A DNA stretch of 64,000 bases from Ancistrus triradiatus. Its lineage: Eukaryota > Chordata > Actinopteri > Siluriformes > Loricariidae. Location of the stretch: NCBI GenBank assembly GCA_025084515.1, contig JAJAGP010000049.1:62001-126000 (forward strand), written 5' to 3'. Made by a program: the position numbers and the translations under genes. Below are positions 55,382 through 64,000 of the stretch, piece by piece (the stretch's first letter is position 1; each line of letters opens with the position of its first letter). Below the pieces are notes generated by a model. That model did no database searches. It saw nothing but the letters and a program-made list of their open reading frames with translations, and had not been told where the DNA came from.

Positions 55382-58300
55382 GGGTGAGTGTCTATTAATT
55401 CATTTTGACTCACAGTTGTGATGATATAATTCCTTTGTCATTTGTTGTAGTAATAAAAATCCAAAATATGCTACAGGACTTTATGCCTTATGGTTCTAAA
55501 ATAATATTTGGGCATTTTGCCTTCAGTGAAGCACTTTATCATAATTGTATTAAGTAAAGAATTTTAAATGTGAACTTTTAGACATTATTACACACTAACC
55601 CACAAAAGGGTGCAAATACACCTGAATTGGAACAAGGACATTTAAGAATATATTGAAGAACGTTCACCACGAGGCCTCATACTCAAACCTGATTGTTGTC
55701 GGATCCCAAACAGAACCTGGATTCATCTCTAAAGTCGATACGATTCCAGTTGAAAGCAGTCCAGGTTTCTCATCCATGACACCACTGCAAACAAAGGTGA
55801 TGGTGGCTGGCTGTCAATAGCAGGACACGTAATGGGCACCATGACAACACATTTCCTTGTGCTACGGGCCCATAAATGGTCTGGGCAGGGACAGGGGTGT
55901 GTAATGAAGGTGCCACCTGTTTCTGGATGGTAGACAATGAAAATGTGGGAGCTGCTCATGTTTGTCGTTGCCTGTGGATGAAATTATTCTCTCTACTGGT
56001 GCTCTGTCTGGGCCATCCAGAGCCTGTGTGTGCCCCCTCACGGAACCACTGTTCCCAACACCTAACCACTGGGTCAGAACAGTCCAGATGGCTGGCAATT
56101 TGTCGAAATGTCAATCCTGCTTCTCTCAGTCCAACTGGAGTCAACAATCTCTCATCAAGAGCTACACTACCCAAAAGTAGCCACTGAAAGCCTTTTTATA
56201 GGGCAATGGGGAAAGCACTTTTACACAATGCACTGTCAGTTTTGCAGCAATCCAACATTTCTACTTGGGCAGAAATGATCTTTTATATGTAGTTATTTTT
56301 TTGTCAATGAGTATACATATGTACATATTCACAGACATATGTCAAATTAATTATTGTGATAATTTATCACTATAAATATAATACGTTTTACTTACAAATC
56401 AATTAAAATATTCATTATAATTATGACTGTATTGTGTGTCATGGATCCCACAAGTCTCTGGAAATGTTTATGAATTCAGCCTCCATCCTTCATGTTGCTT
56501 TTCTCTATAACCAGTGTTTCTTTTGTGGCTGCCTTGTGGATAGATTTTCATAGATATTACGACAACTCAGTGGCCAAAAAACATTGTTCAGATTCGGGTA
56601 AATATGTGCAAGAGGTTCATTAAACATTCTTCATTATTGCAAGTCCATAATTAAATTAAATAGGTTCTAACTTGTTTCTAACCAAACCAACCCCATGAAC
56701 AGTGTTGCCAACTTAGCGACTTTGCCGCTATATTTAGCGACTTTTCAGACCCTCTAGTGACTTTTTTTTTTTTTAAAGCGACTAGCGACAAATCTAGCGA
56801 CTTTTTGTGGTGTTATTGGAGACTTTTGGAGACTCTGAAATGAACACACATTCTCTTCAGTTACTGTCCTCAGCGAGCAGCGGCTGCTGCCACTGCAAAT
56901 GAACTGCGCATGCCCAAAGCCGTCGCTGACTGACCCCGCCCCGTATTTACAAAGCGGGATGTAAATATAAATGCGTCTTCAGTGTGACACGAAAACAAAT
57001 CCCTGTATTTAACTCACACAGTCTCAGTCTGTCACTCACCTCATTCACCGCATAGCCTGTCACTCACCTCGTCCACAGTGTGTGCCTCTTTGTGAAAAGC
57101 TAAACATCCAGCTAGCTAGATAATAGGGTCCACAAAGTGCTGAAGGAGGAATATGGCTCAACTCAAATGCTGAAGTTGAGAGACTATTCAGAGTGTGGTA
57201 AAAACCAAACTAAGAAATCGAATGTCCTTGGAGACCTTTAACTCAATCCTGTATATCCGATATGGTCTCAGGTTGTCCTGGTGAGGCTTGCTATGAGCAC
57301 AAGCTGCCTGATAATGTGTAGCAGCTTTTTGGCACATCAGCTGCTTATTCATTTAAATCGACTCCCTCATCTGAACCTGCCATAGAAGACCCAAATGAAG
57401 ATGACCCACTCTTTCTGTGAGCCAGAACAATTTGTTTATAACAGGTTTGAAACTAAAGAAAACTTAAGAAACATAAAAAAATAAGTTTTTTTTTAAACCT
57501 AAAAGAAACGAAAAAAACTAAAAGAAACTCTGCCAAAGTGTCTATTTTAGGTCACTTTGCCGGAATATTAAAGGAGGAGAAATAGCAATTCCTGCTGACT
57601 TGATACTCTATGTTAAAATTAAAAACACCAGCAAAAAACTGATTTATGTAATTTATGTAAAAATAATTTATACAAAGCATTAAAGTCATGAAGTTATTTT
57701 GAGAAGTGACTGCCTATTTCAAAGGCAGCAGAAGTTGTTCATTTGTTCAGAGTTCATTTGTAGTTCTAACATATTTAGGGTGTTTTTACTCACTTTTTTC
57801 TCTCCCACAACGTTATTCCTTTACAGCTTCAAAAACATGTATTATGCTAATTAGGCGATGACGTCACTTAGCGACTTCTAGCGACTTTTAGGACAGCCAA
57901 TAGCTACTTTGCTTACTGAGGAGTTGGCAACACTACCCATGAATCCAGAGCATTTGAATGGGAAAGAATGAAACTATTTTTTTTTCACATAGTCAAACTA
58001 TTTACATGCAAATATATATTGTATGTAAAAATTCTGACTATTTGGTCGGCAGTCTATGTTGTGAACTACCTGAGCAACCTTCCCCGCGCTTAACCTCCCT
58101 AATATAATCCCTAAAAGACATTTTAAAATATTGAAAAGCATGAGGAATATCCTTATATTTCTAATTTGACTTATGTAATACTTTGTTTAGTGAATTGTCT
58201 AATCTGTAAATGAAATTGGAGCAAATATACAGAAAATGTGACATTCTGTACTTAAATAATTGCAGTGGAGTGGATAGAGTAGCTCCTTAACACCTAGCCA

Positions 58301-59895
58301 GCTAGTTTAACTAACGTTAGTAATTTAAGTTAACCCTGTTAAACTCACCTCAGCATTTTTTTTCCTGTCTTTTACCCCACCATGGGCAATAGAGAAGTCA
58401 CTGTCATTATGTTTTACCCCAATCAAACAGGGATACACTTTAATGTAGTCTGAGGTGAAATGCGTTTAGGCCACTGAAATAATGGTTGAATTTCGAGAAT
58501 AAACTCGTATTTTGAGAATAAAATCTTAATATTTTGAAAATAACATGTAATATTTTGCATTACACGATGACCAAACTTGTCAGTATGCAACCATACAACT
58601 TGTACCATCTGATTCTGATGTGGCAACATCTCATAATTCTCCACAGATTGCATTTCTAAAAACATGCCTGATTGTAGTCTAATAATTAATAATATAAAAA
58701 ACAATAATCATAATAGATTAGCAATAGTTCATAGTATATGTCATGTAAATAGTACTATAATAGTTGTATAATATAGTACTCACTATTTTATATACTCTGT
58801 TATACTACTATTATACTACATACAATATATCTACCATTGTTAATCTATTATTTCATTAATTATATTATTTATTACACTGTATATTGTATTCATAGGTTAA
58901 TAATATGCTGTACTGTACTGTATAATTCCTCTTCAGTTTATCTGTATTATTTCACTGTTACAGCAAACAGAATGCCGGACTGACTGCCAGTATCTCACTA
59001 TTTTATTTTATTTTTATTTGATTTACATTCTTGTCAGCGATGGTAAGTTATAAGAAGTTAAAGATGCACAATTCAGTTATTTTTTCAGTATTTCAAAGTG
59101 AATGAGCCGAGTTCTGACCTGGGGCAAAACAAAAGCTCAGATAATGGGGATGTAGAAGGAAACAGCCATTTCAAGAACATTAAAAAAATCTTCTACACAT
59201 GTCGTACATACAAAAAGCCTTGAGTATCAAAACGACTCATTAAAATCAGTTGAGAAATGATTCGTTTAATGTGCATTTTAAGAAGAAAAAACGCAGCCCC
59301 TCCGTTCACTGTTTTTGTTTACAAGCCAGTCTTGCCTGGACCAATATGGCGGACGCGTTGAGCAACGAGCCGAGGCAGCCAATGCGGCGTCTTTAAAATG
59401 TCCATGCCCTGCACCTATTAAAATACAGGAGACTCTCGGAACTTCCGTGAGAGGTGACGTGTGGCATGTGACCTGAGATGGGTTCCTACCCACTCTCTGT
59501 AACCCTGAGCAAGCTGGTATGGAAATGAGTGAACGATCGAGGAGCACACTCCAAATACTGTATAAGACACCTGTTAAAGTGTAACACAGGGTGGATGTCT
59601 CTACTCCCACCTAGTGGTTATCTGCTCACACCAGCACAACCTGAATAAACATTTAAAAGCCATATTTATCACCAGTCTGCAATTGTTGTCAGTACAAATA
59701 GTTCCCTTCACCTTAAACTCTTGGTAAATGTGTTACTTTACAGTGGAACCTCGGAATTTGAACGTCCCTTCACTCACACTCACTCTGTTTTGATTTTTTG
59801 GCCCCCAAATTCAAACATAAATTCAGATTTCGAACAGTGGCACCCTAAATAAAACACCCAATGCTCACAATACAGTCCAGTCAGTGATGATACAT

Positions 59896-59953
<58 letters not shown>

Positions 59954-62504
59954 CAAGTCAATCGTATTTTAGAGTAATCAATTAACCTGATACGCAGACT
60001 CCACACAGAAAGGTCCCAGGCCCAAGATCTTGTTTCTGTGAGCTGGTGGTGCTACCCACCAAGCCAACGTGCCGCCCATGACGTATTTACAGAGGTCAAG
60101 CAGATGGCAACAGCTCCATCTGCTGTAGAAACTGAAAAATTACAACAGATTGATAGGTGTAGGATGTGCTGATAGACAGCTTTAACTTAGACAATGATAT
60201 GCGCTATTTAAAAACATACGGCATGAAGTTTACCTTGAGTAAAGCTGCTTGGTTATCCCTGCATTCACACTGTGGGGTTTGTAGTTCTCAACTGTGAAGC
60301 ATTATCCATCATTGTATTCATTTCTATCGGACATGGAAAATGTGAATATTGTGGATATAGTACGTCTAAGCTGACAAAAAAGTTTGCCGATGTAGCGCTA
60401 AGAAACAGAGACACCAGACTCATGACTAAACTTTCTAATGCTCTTACATAGAGAATTATTTAAATACAATTGCTTAAATACAATGAATACAAAACAGCGG
60501 GTTAAACAAGCCTGGAGACTGTTCCGTGAACTTTTCTAGATCATCATATCAATAAAATGTCTAATATCTAATAATATACAGTATGCCTTTAATGTGTATC
60601 ACAAAACAAAACCTTGCCCACAGGTGCCGCCCTGTCCAGACTGCAAACTGTCCCTCACAAGTACCACCTGATCACGCAAAAGCTAACATGGACAGCTGCA
60701 CAGGAATACTGCAGGGGCAACTACACTGATTTGGCTACAGTCATAAGCGATGACGATTGGGTAAGGTTAAAAAAAGAAGCAGACAACAAAGGTCTGACAA
60801 CGTACGCCTGGGTCGGACTGTACAACGATATCAACTCCTGGTACTGGTCCTACAAATCCATCCCATTGGCAGATACTTTGATACACTGGTATTCTCCACA
60901 ACCTGATAATTTCGGAGGGAATCAGTCCTGTGCTACCATGGGCCCATTTGGATACTGGTGGGATTTTAACTGTGCAGACCTGAAACCTTTTGTATGCTAC
61001 GATGGTGAGTTAAGAACTTGTCTAAAAACCCAAATGCAAGGTAACAGCAGAGATTTATGTAAACCTAATAAAGCACAGGCAAACCCCATTATCCGAATGT
61101 ACCTGGTTCCAGGAAAGTTATTTGGATAACAGATATTCAGATGAATATCTGTTCCTCATGAATAACCACAGAATAAAAGGAAAGTGAAGGTTGTGTTTGG
61201 AGGTAAGAAGCCATTCAGAGTATTTGTCATAGAGGGTTAGTGGTTCAGATAACGGGTTAGGAGATCCCCCACACTTTAAATTCAGAGGGCGGGAGTTTGC
61301 ATAGCAGGGTTTGACTGTAATATCCATTTTCACTGATCGAACAAATTGTTATATTTTGAAGACATACAGATTCTGAAGTCTGTTTTGGCAATATGTTTGT
61401 GAGCCCATTAGAATGACCCATATTCCTGCATAAATTACTCCTAACATGTAGCGTGATCTTTACCAAACTCGTACTCAAACTCAGAATACACATTTGGAAT
61501 GAAAATGAATGATGTAACCATTTCTACCTCACATCTCCCTGCACAGGGGCTGGGAGGTTTGTCAGTGTCACTTCTGTGATGTCCTGGCCTGATGCTCTGG
61601 CTCACTGTCGACAGTTTCACACTGATTTGGCTATTATACAAAACTTGGAAGACAACAAGCTGGTGAATGCTTTTACATCCATCTATGGCCAGTCTTGGAT
61701 TGGCCTATCCTGGGACACTTGGAAATGGTCAGACCAGACAAACACTTCGACTCTCCGGTGGCTTCCTTCAGCACCTAATAATCTTTATAGAGATGAAAAC
61801 TGTGTGACGGTTTATAACAGCGGCTTAGAAGATGCTGTATGCACCAAGCTCTACTATTTCTTCTGCGAAACGTGTAAGTTGCTGTTGTATATGTAAGTAA
61901 TCTATCTAACTAACTATCATAGTGAAATTAATGTTTATTGATTCATGTTAGTCCAGTCAAAATCATGACTGGTCTGGTTTATTTCTAAAGTACATTCCTG
62001 TGTGTGTATCACAGTTCCTCCATTAAGTGAACAGCAGGTGTTGAAGCTGTACATGCAGGATTCTGGTGGGACTGAGTTTGGTCCTGCTGCACAGTCGTCT
62101 GTTTTAGAGCTGGTGAGTCACAACATGAGTCTCAATAAGCTCACTCTACATTACAGTGTCTTGCAAATGTTTAAGCACAGCATTACATGAATAACTTCTG
62201 CTCAAAGCGTCTGTGTACAGGCTGCATTCAGGGCTTCTGTAGACATTTTCAGCATGTATTTAGACAATTTGTGTTTCAATCGTTGTGGGGAATTATTTCA
62301 CCGATTCTGTTACTAAACTAGTCTTCTGTCCTGAAATGAGATGAAATACCTGTCATTAAAAGTAACGACACAGGTTTAATTATTCAGTAATATTCGGCTT
62401 CTGTTCTTCAGGTGAAGCAGAAACTGGAGGAATGTGGCATGAAGAACATCACAGTGACGTGGAAGGTGCAGCCGGATGGAAAGATCTTTCAGAAGAAACC
62501 CTAG
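55348..62504 (+). CDS. Two-CTLD secreted C-type lectin, copy 2 (intact, five exons)
   Basis: Exons are 55348-55381, 60624-61004, 61547-61873, 62015-62112 and 62412-62504, giving 310 aa. There is a short signal peptide (MLKLFILLCLMG), CTLD1 (residues 13-138), CTLD2 (140-247), and a C-terminal mixed alpha/beta tail (249-310) ending in KKP. CTLD1 has WVGLYND and a QPD triplet (galactose-type position), but lacks the usual following Glu and a clean WND. CTLD2 has WIGLSWD, has APN where EPN/QPD would be, and no WND, so sugar binding there is doubtful. The gene has no membrane helix, so it is probably secreted. Exon phases are 1-1-1-0. It belongs to a teleost expansion usually labelled mannose-receptor-like; the ligand is unknown. 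Intron 1 (5.2 kb) is loaded with transposons. Confidence 0.87.
55600..56330 (-). mobile_element. Tc1-like transposon remnant, HTH region
   Basis: The minus strand at 56174-55956 encodes a transposase N-terminus with the HTH phrase LREAGLTFRQIASHLDCSDP. Further catalytic-domain text (GTFITHPCPCPDHLW) lies to the left in another frame. The gene is broken by frameshifts, and the end repeats are not clear. Confidence 0.75.
56440..56680 (+). repeat. Duplicated segment, copy 3
   Basis: Matches the second half of 39576-40085 (CCACAAGTCTCTG, GGTAAATATGT, TTCATTATTGCAA, TCCATAATTAAAT). It lies within intron 1 of lectin copy 2, whereas copies 1 and 2 lie upstream of lectin copy 1. Confidence 0.6.
56700..57935 (+). 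mobile_element. hAT transposon with perfect 8-bp target duplication
   Basis: The ends are CAGTGTTGCCAACT and AGTTGGCAACACTA. They are flanked on both sides by CCCATGAA (56692-56699 and 57936-57943). The 8-bp duplication is diagnostic of hAT. At about 57170-57420 the plus strand keeps the worn C-terminal dimerisation region of a hAT transposase (ERLF, LSGEACYEHKLPDN), with stops. The rest of the gene is deleted, so it is non-autonomous. The intact target duplication suggests a fairly recent insertion. Confidence 0.93.
58660..59410. mobile_element. MITE related to 33630-34132, with an internal insertion
   Basis: The interior (CCATTGTTAATCTATTATTT, TAATATGCTGTACTG) and right arm (GCCAGTCTTGCCTGGACCAA, TATGGCGG) match the earlier copy. 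About 390 bp between them (58930-59320) is extra. Confidence 0.65.
59892..59947. repeat. Compound (CA)n(TA)n microsatellite
   Basis: A CA run followed directly by a TA run. Confidence 0.95.
59990..60085 (-). mobile_element. tRNA-derived SINE fragment
   Basis: On the plus strand it starts with ACTCCACACAGAAAGGTCCC, the reverse of the SINE body, and ends GTGGTGCTACCCACCAAGCC, the reverse of the tRNA-like head. Confidence 0.75.
60624..61004 (+). CDS. Lectin copy 2 exon 2 (CTLD1)
   Basis: 381 nt, phase 1 at both ends, after TTGCCCACAG and before GTGAGT. Contains the conserved cysteines, WVGLYND, WYSPQPDNF and a final FVCYDG. Confidence 0.92.
61547..61873 (+). CDS. Lectin copy 2 exon 3 (CTLD2)
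   Basis: 327 nt after CTCCCTGCACAG, ending in FFCET before GTAAGT. WIGLSWDTWKW is typical of a CTLD core; the calcium motif is degenerate. Confidence 0.92.
62015..62112 (+). CDS. Lectin copy 2 exon 4
   Basis: 98 nt after GTGTATCACAG: PPLSEQQVLKLYMQDSGG and QSSVLEL, before GTGAGT. Confidence 0.87.
62412..62504 (+). CDS. Lectin copy 2 exon 5 (C-terminus)
   Basis: 93 nt after CTGTTCTTCAG, encoding VKQKLEECGMKNITVTWKVQ and ending in KKP and TAG. Confidence 0.88.
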   Translation: MKQKLEECGMKNITVTWKVQPDGKIFQKKP

Positions 62505-63735
62505 AGTTTCGCATTGATGGATGTCCTGCTGCAGCACATGATGAAATTCAGCTGCTCTAAATTCTGTCATTATCTTACACTCCAAATGCAAACAGAAAAG
62601 CTGAGGATGAAAACCTTTGTAGTTTTTACTGCATACTTTAGTTTGAGTTGAATATGTTGTATATAAATGGTTCTATAAATAGTTTCATTCAGTCATACAT
62701 TTCCGTTTTCTTTATTCAGGGATTGAACAAAGCATGCAATTTCACTATGGCTCTACAAACCTTTCTATAAGACTATAGACTTATGACATGTTGGATGCTC
62801 TGTGCTCACATACATTTATTCATTTGAGGTTGGAGAGAAAACTGCAAAGCCATAAAATACCATAAAACACTGCACAAACAAACGACACAATATGCAGTAT
62901 GTATTATAATAAAGATACAATAAATGGCATCTACAAATACCATGAAAACGAATCATAAATGTAATAAAAATCTTTCTGTATATTGCTGTGTAAACTGTCC
63001 GCATTGTGTTTTTTTAAATGCTGCTTCGTATATGCAAAACAGGATTTGTGTTTGTACTTGCAGTGAGCCACGTTGCAGTGTGCCATTAAATCTTAAACCA
63101 ACGATGAGTTCATCTTGTATAGCTCCCAGGTAAATCTATTCAAATGGTGTCCTTGCATTTGTTTATGTTCCATCTAGGCTGAGGTGGGTAAGAAACTAGT
63201 CCTAATCTGGTTTCACTTGTGTCTCTTGAATCTTCTGTCACTATTATATAAGAAATAATAAACTAAACCTTTTTAATTTTTCTGTTACCGTCGCATTTGA
63301 TGTGTGCACAAATGAGAACTGTGCATACATACAAGTTTGAGGTTTTTCAGGATGGTGACACAATACAACAAACCCAACCGAGCCCTGATCTATATAACAA
63401 CAACTTAAAACATCACTTAAAAAAAAAACATTTGTTCCAGAATCAAGTGGAGGCCTTCAGAAGAGCAGAGGCCATTATAGCATGGATGTACAGATTGTCT
63501 GACTGGATGCTGTGTTTGTTGTTTAGTGTTTTTTCCAAACAATACATGCTCAAATGCTTCAAAATCACATTTTCCAAATTGAACGTATAACAAGATCTTC
63601 TGCAATCTTTCTGACCACATTTAAAAGATTTTAAAGCAGAGATAACCAAAAGCAAAAGCAAAGTTCTCTGTTTTACCCCATGTATCCTGACCAGGATACA
63701 TGGGGTATGTATCTGGATCCCCCATGTAAGATTAA
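62505..63735. repeat. Segmental duplication unit, right copy (3' flank and spacer)
   Basis: 62535-63030 closely matches the lectin 1 3' flank (51340-51880). 63100-63680 matches 54265-54780 and parts of 38930-39270. A further lectin copy would be expected to the right. Confidence 0.75.
62908..62913 (+). terminator. Candidate poly(A) signal of lectin copy 2
   Basis: AATAAA at the position homologous to 51756-51761, with a second at 62919-62924. Confidence 0.55.
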
Positions 63736-63950
63736 AGGAAGACAAGCATCAAGACTCTTCTCTGTCCTAGCACCCAGGTGGTGGAATGAACTTCCACTGG
63801 ATGTCCGAATGGCTGAGTCTCTTGCTGTCTTCAAGCGGTGACTAAAGACTCATCTCTTCACCCAGCATTTAAGTGAAGACTGAAGTGAATACAACTGCTT
63901 ATTTATATCTCTGGATGAGGGCGTCTGCTAAATGCTGTAAATGTAAATGG
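63736..63950 (+). mobile_element. L2-type LINE 3' end
   Basis: The plus strand encodes the C-terminal end of a non-LTR retrotransposon reverse transcriptase (SVLAPRWWNELPLDVRMAES), interrupted by TGA at 63839. A 3' tail follows: GGATGAGGGCGTCTGCTAAA and TGCTGTAAATG. The 5' part is truncated, as is typical for LINE insertions. Confidence 0.8.
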
Positions 63951-64000
63951 TCAGGGTCACACTGGGATATGGAGCCTATCCCAAAATAGAGTGCAGGCAG

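Overview
The window is animal nuclear DNA, almost certainly from a teleost fish and probably an otophysan (catfish, characin or carp relative). The reasons are multi-exon genes with GT-AG introns, clear orthology of the main gene to vertebrate PCDH12, and an intergenic and intronic landscape dominated by Tc1/mariner transposons, their MITEs, hAT elements, tRNA-derived SINEs and (CA)n/(AT)n microsatellites. I see no prokaryotic features, CRISPR arrays or tRNA/rRNA genes. Exon limits were placed by hand from reading frames, splice dinucleotides and my knowledge of the protein families. No database search was run.

Region 1 (1-16 kb) is repeat-rich. It holds a decayed Ty3/gypsy retroelement on the minus strand (about 254-2347), a TIR transposon (3527-4394), a pyrimidine-rich tract, and one compact coding gene at 5170-5802. 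That gene encodes a Chibby-family (CBY) protein whose coiled coil is expanded by ten near-identical 21-bp units, each exactly one heptad. A 253-bp direct repeat lies at the window's left edge and again over the CBY stop codon. SINEs, Tc1 remnants and MITEs fill the rest up to the next gene.

Region 2 (16-36 kb) holds two convergent genes. The first is a complete four-exon protocadherin-12 gene (pcdh12, plus strand, 16031-29862, predicted 1146 aa) with six cadherin repeats, one membrane helix and the conserved PCDH12 cytoplasmic tail. The second is a four-exon COMT-like gene (minus strand, 35866-33431, predicted 252 aa). It keeps the SAM-binding residues but appears to have lost two Mg ligands and the catalytic lysine, so it is a candidate pseudoenzyme. 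The pcdh12 introns carry several copies of one Tc1-type MITE family.

Region 3 (37-64 kb) is a tandem segmental duplication carrying two five-exon genes for secreted proteins with two C-type lectin domains. Copy 1 (44547-51298) has a 4-nt deletion in the first lectin-domain exon, a shifted acceptor for exon 3 and a (GT)n run in front of exon 4. Copy 2 (55348-62504, predicted 310 aa) is intact. Flanking sequence of the same unit recurs at about 38-39 kb, 53.7-55 kb and 62.5-64 kb, which suggests that the array continues to the right. Transposons fill the introns and spacers: a full-length Tc1 with matching ends, a Tc1 nested in another Tc1-type element, two Tc1 chimeras, and a hAT element with a perfect 8-bp target duplication.

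The genes are not an operon or pathway. They are neighbours: an adhesion receptor, a methyltransferase-like membrane protein, a ciliary/Wnt-related coiled-coil protein, and a lineage-specific lectin cluster. The most unusual items are the heptad minisatellite in CBY, the COMT-like protein with lost catalytic residues, and the decaying lectin copy whose damaged exon could be skipped in frame.
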